From positions 1 through 64,000 of the forward strand of contig DATNBU010000027.1 of assembly GCA_035571835.1 (NCBI GenBank): a stretch of DNA of 64,000 nt. Reading direction: 5' to 3'. The DNA is from Candidatus Limnocylindrales bacterium (GTDB lineage: Bacteria; Desulfobacterota; Binatia; UBA1149; CAITLU01). A program made the translations under genes and the position numbers. Below the pieces are notes generated by a model, which saw nothing but the letters and a program-made list of their open reading frames with translations, ran no database searches and was not told the DNA's origin. This document shows, one piece after another, positions 57,292-64,000 of this stretch. Each line of letters begins with the position of its first letter. Position 1 is the stretch's first letter.

Positions 57292-58584
57292 ATGCTCCGA
57301 CGTGCGCTCGAGTCGATTGTTTCCATTTCATTGGTCGCAGCCGCTCCGGTGCTGGCCGTAGCCGACGTGCAGGTCACGACATGCGGCGCGTCGGTTCCGA
57401 TGAACACGACGGGGTTTCTCGGAGCCGATCTCGATTGCTCGGCATCGCCGGGCATCGGTGTGTCGCTCGGGAGCGGTGCGGCGCTCGAGCTCAGGGGGTT
57501 CAGCCTGATCGGCAATCCGGGCGCTACCAACGCGGACGGCGTCGTCTGCGACGGCGGCTGCACGGTGCTCGGTCCGGGAACGATCCGTGACTTCTCCGGA
57601 AACGGCGTCGTGTCGCCCGGGCATCTGACGATTACCGGCGCCACGATCCAGAATATCGCCGGCCAGGGTGTCCGAAGCGTCTCCGCGACGGCCGCCGGCG
57701 TGAGCATCAGCGGTACGGGCACGGCGATGTATTCGCCGCCGAATGACGAGCTCACGACGAGCATCATCCATGTTTCCGACAGCACGATCACGAACAACGG
57801 CAGCGGAGTAACGGCCGCCGTCGTCCGGGTCGTGAACAGCACGATCAGCAACAATGCCTCGACGGCAGTGTCGAACACTCGCGTGACGATCATCGGCAGT
57901 CACATCGACGGCAACGGACAAGGCGTCGATGCCGAGCTGATTTCCGTGCAATCGAGCAGCGTCGACTTCAATGGCGGCGGCCTCCACGCGTACGGTTACC
58001 ATCCGAGAATCAAGGTTTCGGACTCGACGGTTTCCGACAACGCAGCCGCGGGCATTTACGCCTGGGATTCCTGGTCGCCGGAGTTTCGCGATGTCGGAAG
58101 CGTGACCGTGTCGAACAGCGAGGTTTCCAGAAACGGAGGCGCTGGTATTTTCACCGCATCGGCGTCCATTCGCGACGGCTGTGACGTGAGCGACAACGCG
58201 TCAACCGGAGTGATTGCACAGAAGGTGGCGGTACAGGACTCGAAGATTACCGGCAACGCCGGGTTCGGGATCGCCGCGAACGGCGACCAGGGAACCTTCC
58301 ACTACTACTCCGGGAAATGCCACGTTCGCGCGTCGACGATCACCGGCAACGCAATTGGCGGAATCGTCTCGGCGGACGGCGGCGGGATCCGCCTCGATCA
58401 CGGCCCCATCGTCGCCGACAGCACTGTCATCGGCAATGACGTCGATCCGGACTGCGGGGTGACGATCATTTGCCCGGATTTCTACACGGTGCAGAAGCCG
58501 CGCCTCAATGGCACGACGTGCGAGACCAGCTACGATCCGCAGACAGATACGGACTGGGACGTCTGCTCTCTCGATCCCATGTAG
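57292..58584 (+). CDS. Secreted right-handed parallel beta-helix protein
   Basis: 430 residues; the ATG at 57292 has AGGAGG at good spacing and opens a signal peptide (ESIVSISLVAAAPVLAVA). Residues about 60-400 are consecutive beta-helix rungs with Asn ladders and SxI/TxI turns (ISGTGTAMYS, SDSTITNNGSGVTA, NSTISNNASTAV, SDSTVSDNAAAGI, NSEVSRNGGAGIF, ASTITGNAIGGI). Similar rungs occur in pectate-lyase-like and polymorphic outer-membrane proteins. No lyase catalytic triad is apparent. The C-terminus (TTCETSYDPQTDTDWDVC) may be disulfide-closed. A secreted polysaccharide-binding or degrading protein is plausible. Confidence 0.87.
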   Translation: MLRRALESIVSISLVAAAPVLAVADVQVTTCGASVPMNTTGFLGADLDCSASPGIGVSLGSGAALELRGFSLIGNPGATNADGVVCDGGCTVLGPGTIRDFSGNGVVSPGHLTITGATIQNIAGQGVRSVSATAAGVSISGTGTAMYSPPNDELTTSIIHVSDSTITNNGSGVTAAVVRVVNSTISNNASTAVSNTRVTIIGSHIDGNGQGVDAELISVQSSSVDFNGGGLHAYGYHPRIKVSDSTVSDNAAAGIYAWDSWSPEFRDVGSVTVSNSEVSRNGGAGIFTASASIRDGCDVSDNASTGVIAQKVAVQDSKITGNAGFGIAANGDQGTFHYYSGKCHVRASTITGNAIGGIVSADGGGIRLDHGPIVADSTVIGNDVDPDCGVTIICPDFYTVQKPRLNGTTCETSYDPQTDTDWDVCSLDPM

Positions 58585-58638
58585 CAAGCCGCGGCGGCTT
58601 TTTCGATTGCGCCTGCAGCACGCGATCCCGGATGACCG

Positions 58639-59355
58639 TCAGCGTCGTGTACCCGGAGGGGACTCAGCGTGATCGAGCCCGGACAGGATTTTTTTCTTGT
58701 GCTCCTCCGACTCCCAGCCCTGTGAACCGATCAGCGGCACGAAGCAGACCTCATCGAGCTCCTCTTCGTTGAAGTGGTCGGGCGAAACGCGCGTGATGCG
58801 GCGAAGACGCTGATAGTCGACGTCCTCGTGAACCGGAATGACCAGGCGACCACCGATCGCGAGCTGATCCCGCAGCGCCGGCGGCACGAGCAGGCCGCCG
58901 GCGGAGACGATGATCGCGTCGAACGGCGCGTGCTCGCGAAGTCCGAGCGAGCCGTCGCCGCATGTGACATGGACGTTGCGAATGCCGAGCTGTGCAAGGC
59001 GTCGCCGCGCGGTCACGACGAGCGTGTCGTGGCGTTCGATCGTGTGCACCTCTCGTGCGAGGTGCGAAAGGATTGCCGCGGCGTAACCGGAGCCGGTGCC
59101 GACCTCGAGAGCTTTCTCGGTGCCTTCGAGGCGCAGCATGTCGAGCATCAGCGCGACGACATATGGCTGGGAGATCGTCTGTCCGGCTTCGATCGGCAGC
59201 GGCCGGTCTTCGTAAGCCGACGCCGCGAATCGTGCCGGTACGAAGAGCTCGCGCGGGACCGCAAGGAAAGCATCGAGGATGGCCTGGTTGTGAAGTCCGC
59301 GACGAACCAGGCTGGTCGCGACCATTTCGCGGCGCTCGGCGCTGCGATCCTTCAT
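58639..59355 (-). CDS. pcm: Protein-L-isoaspartate O-methyltransferase
   Basis: 238 residues, slightly longer than the usual 210. Signatures: VPRELFVPARFAASAYEDRPLPIEAGQTISQPYVVALMLDML (substrate-binding region, about 33-75), LEVGTGSGYAAAILSHLA (SAM loop, about 83-100), FDAIIVSAGG (about 147-156). It methylates isoaspartyl residues for repair of damaged proteins. The C-terminal extension (HKKKILSGLDHAESPPG) is unremarkable. The gene faces the beta-helix gene tail to tail and is divergent from the glycosylase gene. Confidence 0.93.
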   Translation of the reverse strand: MKDRSAERREMVATSLVRRGLHNQAILDAFLAVPRELFVPARFAASAYEDRPLPIEAGQTISQPYVVALMLDMLRLEGTEKALEVGTGSGYAAAILSHLAREVHTIERHDTLVVTARRRLAQLGIRNVHVTCGDGSLGLREHAPFDAIIVSAGGLLVPPALRDQLAIGGRLVIPVHEDVDYQRLRRITRVSPDHFNEEELDEVCFVPLIGSQGWESEEHKKKILSGLDHAESPPGTRR

Positions 59356-59569
59356 GGGCGATACTCAAGCACGGAGCGCGCGGGAGATCAGCCGTGTGTG
59401 GACGCCGGGCGGCGCAGACGGGCGATCCGGGCGCGACAGGTGAGGACGAAACTGCAGATCGGGCGAAGATGCGCTCTGCCGAGCCTCCGCCAGCGTCTCG
59501 AGCACACGCGCCGGCGCATGCGCGGCATACAGCTTTTCTTCTGCGCCGGGCTTCAGTACGCAGCATCGG

Positions 59570-60484
59570 TTGCCAGAGCTGCCCGACATCACGCTCTATC
59601 GTGAAGCCCTCGAGCGGCGGCTCGCGGGCGTGACGCTCGAATCACTCGCGATTCGCGGACCATCACTGCTGAAGACCGTCGATCCGCCGCCGTCGGCATG
59701 CGAAGGCCGGCGCGTCGCTCACATCGAGCGGATCGGCAAGCGCATCGTTTTTGCGCTCGAAGGCGAGCTGTTCATCGTGCTCCACCTGATGATCGCCGGC
59801 CGTCTTCACTGGAAGAATCCGGGCGCGCGGCTGAATGCGCGCGGCCTGCTCGCCACGTGGACGTTTCCGACCGGTGTCCTGACGCTGTCGGAAGCCTCGT
59901 CGAAGAAACGGGCGTCGCTGTGGATCCTCTGCGGACGCGAGGCGCTCGCGAACCACGATCCGGGCGGTCTCGATGTTCTTGACGCAAGCGCCGAGGATTT
60001 CCGCGACAGGCTGCTGCTCGAAAACCATACGCTCAAACGTGCGCTCACCGACCCGCGCCTGTTCAGCGGGATAGGCAACGCGTACTCCGACGAAATCCTG
60101 CATCGTGCACGGCTTTCGCCGCTGCTTCTGACGCAGCGCCTCGGTGCCGACCAGGTGGCCGGCCTTCATGCCGCCACGCGCGAAGTTCTCGAGGAATGGA
60201 TCGAGCGGCTTCGCTCCCAGACCGGAGACGCATTTCCCGAGAAGGTCACTGCGTTCCGCCCGGAGATGGCTGTGCACGGCCGTTACGGAAAGCCCTGCCC
60301 GGTGTGCGCGAATCCGGTGCAGCGCATCGCGTATGCGGACAGCGAGACCAACTACTGCGCGGTCTGCCAGAACGAGGGCCGCCTGCTGTCCGATCGTGCG
60401 CTCGCACGGCTGATGCACGACGACTGGCCGCGAACGCTCGCCGAGCTCGAGGAAAAGCGGCAGCGGAGCCGGCTGACGCCGTAG
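59570..60484 (+). CDS. Formamidopyrimidine/endonuclease VIII-family DNA glycosylase
   Basis: 304 residues with a TTG start at 59570, fixed by the invariant N-terminus PELPD: proline 2 is the catalytic nucleophile and glutamate 3 the acid. Other signatures are RIGKRIVFALEG (the beta-elimination lysine, about 64), a helix-two-turn-helix LFSGIGNAYSDEILHRA (about 164-180), and the C-terminal zinc finger CPVC-x16-CAVC (about 244-267). It excises oxidised bases and nicks the strand. The finger has a longer, unusual spacer (ANPVQRIAYADSETNY) than Fpg (RSTFYCPxCQ). It may be an Fpg/Nei-like paralogue with altered specificity rather than the main MutM. Confidence 0.88.
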   Translation: MPELPDITLYREALERRLAGVTLESLAIRGPSLLKTVDPPPSACEGRRVAHIERIGKRIVFALEGELFIVLHLMIAGRLHWKNPGARLNARGLLATWTFPTGVLTLSEASSKKRASLWILCGREALANHDPGGLDVLDASAEDFRDRLLLENHTLKRALTDPRLFSGIGNAYSDEILHRARLSPLLLTQRLGADQVAGLHAATREVLEEWIERLRSQTGDAFPEKVTAFRPEMAVHGRYGKPCPVCANPVQRIAYADSETNYCAVCQNEGRLLSDRALARLMHDDWPRTLAELEEKRQRSRLTP

Positions 60485-60485
60485 C

Positions 60486-61697
60486 TCAGGACGCGCGCAG
60501 CGCCTGCACGACCGGCGCGCGCGCCGCGCGGATCGCCGGAAACAGACCGCCGACGAGCCCGATCGCGAGCGCCCATGCGAGGCCTTCGGCGATCAGCCCG
60601 GGACTCACGCGGAAATCGAATGCGACCTGCGAGAACGTGTTGAAGTTGAGCGTCGACAGCGACGCTCCGTTGCAATAGACCCACGCTGCGGCGGCGCCGA
60701 TCACGCCGCCGAGCATCGCGAGCAGCAGCGCTTCGATCATGATCGAGACGACCACCGGCGTGCTGCCGAATCCGATCGCACGCAGCGTTGCGATCTCGAC
60801 CTGGCGGCTGGCGACCGCGGAATACATGCAGTTGAGTGCGCCGAACGTCGCACCGACCGCCATGAACGACGAGACGATGTACCCGAGCACGTCGATCAGC
60901 GACGACAGCAGCTCCGACTGCTTCGCGTAGTACTGCGGCTCGCGCAGGACCTTGATCGAGAATCGAGGATCGGCGCCGATCGCGCGCACGAGATCGTCGA
61001 ACGCAGACTCCGATTCGAGCCTTGCAGTCAGCGACTGGTAGCTCTGGCGCCGGAAGTTCGACATCGCGGTGGCCGCGTCGGCCCAGATCTCGGTCTCGTG
61101 CACGTCTCCGCCCGTGCGGAAGATTCCCGTCACGGTCCACTCGCTGTCGCGCAGCTTGAGGCGGCTTCCGACCTCGAGTCCGGCGAACTCGCCGGCGGCT
61201 TTCTGTCCGGCGATCACCTCGCGGCGCCCCGGCTCGAAGCGCCGGCCTTCGACGATCTCGATCTCGCTGCGGATCTCGAACGCCGTTCCCTCGACGCCGC
61301 GCACCGGAACGTTGTTGGGATCGGACTGGCCCTTGCGCGGAAGGTCGACCATCAGGACCAACTCGGCCGACGACAGCGGGCGGCCGCTCGCGGTCTGGCG
61401 GATTCCCGGCATTGCCGACAGCAGCACGGCCTGTTCGCGGGTGATGTCGCTCGACATCTCGGCGTCCGAGCCGGCGCGCAGCATGATCACGCGGTCGCTG
61501 CGTCCGGTGGATGCGAGCGTGTGCTGGAAGCCGCGCGACATCGCGAGCACCGAGACCAGCACGCCGACCACTCCGGCAATGCCGACGACGATCACGAGCG
61601 AGCTTCCGAGCCGCTGCGGGATCGTCCACAGGTTGACGAGCGTGATCTGCGCGATCTGCCGCAAAAGTGCGATGCCCGCCATCGTTGCCATCTTCAT
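60486..61697 (-). CDS. FtsX/MacB-type ABC transporter permease (second subunit)
   Basis: 403 residues; the ATG at 61697 overlaps the preceding permease stop (ATGA). One N-terminal membrane helix (LVIVVGIAGVVGVLVSVLAM, about 33-52) is followed by a large periplasmic domain (about 60-285; AMPGIRQTASGRPLSS, GLEVGSRLKLRDSEWTVTGIF), then three C-terminal helices typical of the FtsX domain (VEIATLRAIGFGSTPVVVSIMIEALLLAMLGG). In MacB-like transporters such permeases drive export by mechanotransmission. It ends two bases after the glycosylase gene on the opposite strand. The exported substrate is unknown. Confidence 0.92.
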   Translation of the reverse strand: MKMATMAGIALLRQIAQITLVNLWTIPQRLGSSLVIVVGIAGVVGVLVSVLAMSRGFQHTLASTGRSDRVIMLRAGSDAEMSSDITREQAVLLSAMPGIRQTASGRPLSSAELVLMVDLPRKGQSDPNNVPVRGVEGTAFEIRSEIEIVEGRRFEPGRREVIAGQKAAGEFAGLEVGSRLKLRDSEWTVTGIFRTGGDVHETEIWADAATAMSNFRRQSYQSLTARLESESAFDDLVRAIGADPRFSIKVLREPQYYAKQSELLSSLIDVLGYIVSSFMAVGATFGALNCMYSAVASRQVEIATLRAIGFGSTPVVVSIMIEALLLAMLGGVIGAAAAWVYCNGASLSTLNFNTFSQVAFDFRVSPGLIAEGLAWALAIGLVGGLFPAIRAARAPVVQALRAS

Positions 61698-62857
61698 CTG
61701 CCCGCGAGCGCGTCGACGATCTTCAGGCGCCGCGCGCGAAGCGCCGGAGGAAGCCCGATGGCGACCGACAGCACGCTCGCGATGGCGATTGCGGCGAGCC
61801 ACGTGGACGCCGAGACGAACAGCGGCGGGAAGCGACCGCCGGTCGAGCTGTTGAGCGCCGGCATGATCCCGACCGCGAAGCTCATGCCGATCGAGCATCC
61901 GAGAAGCATCAGCAGCCCGGCTTCGGCCAGCACCAGCGCGGTCACGCGCGCGTCCGAGAACCCGAGCGTCTTCAGTACTGCCATCTCCGGAATCCGCTCG
62001 CGCAGCGACTGCGCCATCGTGTTGCCGGTCAGCAGCAGGATCGTGAAGAACACGGCCGCAAGGATGCGTCGCACGAGCACGCCGATGTCGCCGATCTGCT
62101 TGGCGAAGCCGAGCGCGAATTCCTTTTCGGGCTGCGTGCGCGTCTCGTGCGGCGAATTCTGGAACATCCGGTCGATCTCCTGCGCGACGGCGTGCGGATC
62201 GGCCGACAGGCTCACCCGGATCGTGTACCAGCCTGTGGTTCCCGTGCCCGTCGCGCGCGCTTCGTCAAAGTACGCCGCGTTGATCAGCACCATGTCGGTG
62301 TTGCCGCGCACCGCCGGGTCGTCGGCGTCGATCGTGCCGACGAGGTCGAACTCCCAGTTCATGTCGCCGTCTTTCTTCGGATAGATCTCCGAGCTGATCG
62401 GCAGCTTCTGGCCGATCTTCCAGCCGAACCGCTCGACGAGGCGCTTGCCGGCAAGCGCGCCGGTTCGCGTCTCGATGGCGCGCTCGCGCTCGGCCGGCGG
62501 CACGACGAACTCCGAGTACATGTCGAGGTAGCGGGCCGGATCGGCGGCGATCACCGGGAACGCGTTGCTCTGGTTCTGGTACTTGCCGCCGAACCAGTCG
62601 CAGCCGACCGCCTCGGTGACGTCGCGCAGCTGCTCGATGCGGCCGCGATACGACTGCGGGAGAGACTCGATGAACGAATACCGGGAGATCGTCAGCAGCC
62701 GCCTCGCATCGGCGGTGTCCGCGCCGGCTTCGAACGCAAGCTGGACCGCCTGCAGCAGACCGAACAGCACGAACGCGATCACGACCGACAGCAGCGTCAG
62801 GATCGTGCGCGTCTTGCGGCGGAACAGCGCCGCCCACAGCAGCGGAAAGTACTTCAT
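61694..62857 (-). CDS. FtsX/MacB-type ABC transporter permease (first subunit)
   Basis: 387 residues. It has the same topology as the following permease: a helix at about 17-40 (TILTLLSVVIAFVLFGLLQAV), a periplasmic domain (about 45-265) and an FtsX domain with three helices (LVRRILAAVFFTILLLTG, PEMAVLKTLGFSDARVTALVLAEAGLLMLLG, WLAAIAIASVLSVAIGLPPAL). The start overlaps the ATPase stop (ATGA at 62854-62857), and its own stop overlaps the next permease start. Two different permeases suggest a heterodimeric export complex. Confidence 0.92.
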   Translation of the reverse strand: MKYFPLLWAALFRRKTRTILTLLSVVIAFVLFGLLQAVQLAFEAGADTADARRLLTISRYSFIESLPQSYRGRIEQLRDVTEAVGCDWFGGKYQNQSNAFPVIAADPARYLDMYSEFVVPPAERERAIETRTGALAGKRLVERFGWKIGQKLPISSEIYPKKDGDMNWEFDLVGTIDADDPAVRGNTDMVLINAAYFDEARATGTGTTGWYTIRVSLSADPHAVAQEIDRMFQNSPHETRTQPEKEFALGFAKQIGDIGVLVRRILAAVFFTILLLTGNTMAQSLRERIPEMAVLKTLGFSDARVTALVLAEAGLLMLLGCSIGMSFAVGIMPALNSSTGGRFPPLFVSASTWLAAIAIASVLSVAIGLPPALRARRLKIVDALAGR

Positions 62858-63591
62858 TGCGGATGGCTGATTGCGGCCGCGTGCGCGTCGAGCATCGATC
62901 CCTTGTCGAGATGGACGATCCGGCGCGCGTGGTCGGCAGCCTTCGGGTCGTGCGTAACCATGACGATGGTCTTGCCGTGGTCGCGATTGAGTGACTGCAG
63001 CAGAGAAAGAATGTCGTCGGCCGTGGCGCGGTCGAGATCGCCGGTCGGCTCGTCGCAGACCAGCAGCAGCGGATCCGAGACGAGCGCACGCGCAATCGCG
63101 ACGCGCTGCTCCTGTCCGCCGGAAAGCTCGCGCGGCTTGTGCCCGGCGCGGTTTTCGAGGCCGACGAGCGTGAGCGCGATGAATGCGCGTTCGCGACGCT
63201 CGGCCGCCGGCAGGTCGGTCAGCAGCAGCGGCAGTTCGACGTTGCGCTGCGCCGACAGCGCCGGCAGCAGATTGTAGAACTGGAAGACGAATCCGACGTT
63301 CTGCGCGCGCCAGCGCGCGAGCTCGCCGCTCGTCATGCGGTCGATCCTCTGTCCGCCGACAACGATGACGCCCTCGGTCGGCACGTCGAGGCCTCCGATC
63401 AGGTTGAGCAGCGTCGTCTTGCCGGAGCCCGACGGTCCCATCAGCGCAACGAAGTCTCCGCGCGGAATGTCGAGGTCGACGTGGTGCAGCACTTCGATCG
63501 TCTCGCCGCCGCGGTGGTAGTGCTTGGTAAGGCCGCGTACCTCGACGAGCACGTCCGCCGCGGTGCCTCGCGGATGACCGTTCGCGTCCAT
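62854..63591 (-). CDS. ABC transporter ATP-binding protein (MacB/LolD-like)
   Basis: 245 residues from the ATG at 63591, which overlaps the stop of the adaptor gene (ATGA). Walker A GPSGSGKTTLL (about 52-62), Q-loop FQFYNLLPALSAQRNVELPLLL, signature ELSGGQEQRVAIARAL (about 152-167), Walker B LLVCDEPTGDLD and H-loop MVTHD. The pattern FQFYNLLP...ENVELPL is typical of the MacB/LolD export subfamily. It powers the two FtsX permeases encoded after it. Confidence 0.95.
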   Translation of the reverse strand: MDANGHPRGTAADVLVEVRGLTKHYHRGGETIEVLHHVDLDIPRGDFVALMGPSGSGKTTLLNLIGGLDVPTEGVIVVGGQRIDRMTSGELARWRAQNVGFVFQFYNLLPALSAQRNVELPLLLTDLPAAERRERAFIALTLVGLENRAGHKPRELSGGQEQRVAIARALVSDPLLLVCDEPTGDLDRATADDILSLLQSLNRDHGKTIVMVTHDPKAADHARRIVHLDKGSMLDAHAAAISHPQ

Positions 63592-64000
63592 CAGCCCGGT
63601 TCCGACAGCCGCACCGCGCTTCCGTCGCCGATTCCCTCGCCGGGAGAGACGACGACGCGCTCGCCGGCGGCGACGCCGCTCAGCACCTGGCGATCGTTCT
63701 GTGCGCTCTCGCCGAGCGTGACCGGACGTCGCCGTACGGTTCCATTGTCGTAGACGAGCACCGCTGAGGAGCCGCCTTCCGACAGCACGGCCTCGTTCGG
63801 GATCCATACGCCGCGCGCGATGGCTTCGCGGTCGGCGCCGAGGAACGCGACGCGCACGCCCATCTCCGGGACGATGCGCGGATCTTTCACCAGGATCGCG
63901 ACGCGCACCTTGATCGTGGCCTTGCTGCGGTCGGCGGTCGGAATCACCGCGATCACTTTGCCCGGGATCTTCCAGTCCGGATACGCGTTGAGCGTGGCCT
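63591..64000 (-). CDS. Periplasmic adaptor (membrane-fusion) protein, C-terminal part
   Basis: Only the last 136 codons are inside the window; the reading frame is open to the right edge. The visible part is the beta-barrel and membrane-proximal region of MacA/HlyD-type adaptors (DWKIPGKVIAVIPTADRSKATIKVRVAI, VPEMGVRVAFLG, VWIPNEAVLSEGGSSAVLVYDNGTVRRRPVTLG, GVAAGERVVVSPGEG). It links the inner-membrane ABC pump to an outer-membrane channel. It is the first visible gene of the adaptor-ATPase-permease-permease operon, with ATGA overlaps at every junction. Confidence 0.92.
   Translation of the reverse strand, partial: ATLNAYPDWKIPGKVIAVIPTADRSKATIKVRVAILVKDPRIVPEMGVRVAFLGADREAIARGVWIPNEAVLSEGGSSAVLVYDNGTVRRRPVTLGESAQNDRQVLSGVAAGERVVVSPGEGIGDGSAVRLSEPG

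Overview
The window is GC-rich, densely coding DNA from a bacterial chromosome. It has no rRNA or tRNA genes that I could recognise, no CRISPR array, no phage module and no intact transposase. The gene content points to a free-living, probably uncultivated, deltaproteobacteria-like lineage. Binatota or Myxococcota-type organisms are my best guess, made from family content only. The clues are very long secreted proteins built of Cys-rich 'CR..AG.CD..E.CTG' repeats, CSLREA and parallel beta-helix surface proteins, DUF1329 and amidohydrolase-2 genes, an ACAD11-like acyl-CoA dehydrogenase, a vanadium-haloperoxidase-like secreted enzyme, and DUF222-type HNH genes.

Layout. 1-11.7 kb: three giant secreted Cys-rich proteins. 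One is cut by the left edge and two lie in tandem on the minus strand, converging on a pair of strong hairpins. 11.8-15.2 kb (minus): DUF4336, DUF1329 and amidohydrolase genes. 15.3-19.1 kb (minus): acyl-CoA dehydrogenase followed by a haloperoxidase-like protein. 19.3-25.2 kb (plus): a persulfide dioxygenase-rhodanese fusion, then two more secreted beta-solenoid or Cys-rich proteins. 25.4-32.1 kb: a copper-type P-ATPase, an FKBP lipoprotein, a DEAD-box helicase, an RlmL-like rRNA methyltransferase and a small membrane protein. 32.2-36.8 kb (plus): an oxidative pentose phosphate operon (gnd-zwf-pgl) with a class III aminotransferase. 36.9-40.8 kb (plus): a J-domain protein, an unusual Hsp70 with a histidine ladder in its lid linker, and an APH-type kinase. 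40.8-42.8 kb: a 47-bp palindromic tandem array and an HNH endonuclease gene that carries another copy of the palindrome near its 3' end. 43-51.1 kb: a spherulin-4-like secreted protein, SerC, PpnP, a GT2 glycosyltransferase, an NTF2-like protein and a 1143-residue HzsA-like dihaem protein. 51.3-57.1 kb: tandem cohesin-like lipoproteins, then a TetR regulator divergent from an alpha/beta hydrolase with a palindromic operator between them, a GST and a second amidohydrolase. 57.3-64 kb: a beta-helix protein, Pcm, an Fpg/Nei-like glycosylase and a MacAB-like ABC export operon (MFP, ATPase, two FtsX permeases) cut by the right edge.

How it fits together. The strongest theme is extracellular. At least nine predicted exported proteins use interchangeable modules (CSLREA, beta-helix, Cys-rich repeats, DUF11, cohesin-like, c-haem). 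Four of them end in the same roughly 150-residue C-terminal domain, whose role is unknown to me. A second theme is dispersed palindromic repeats: two REP-like families and the CATTCC-S-CGGGGAATG family. The observations I rate highest are the shared C-terminal domain, the 47-bp array flanking the HNH gene, the Hsp70 with a His every fourth residue, and the HzsA-like protein that carries the same tail as the Cys-rich surface proteins.
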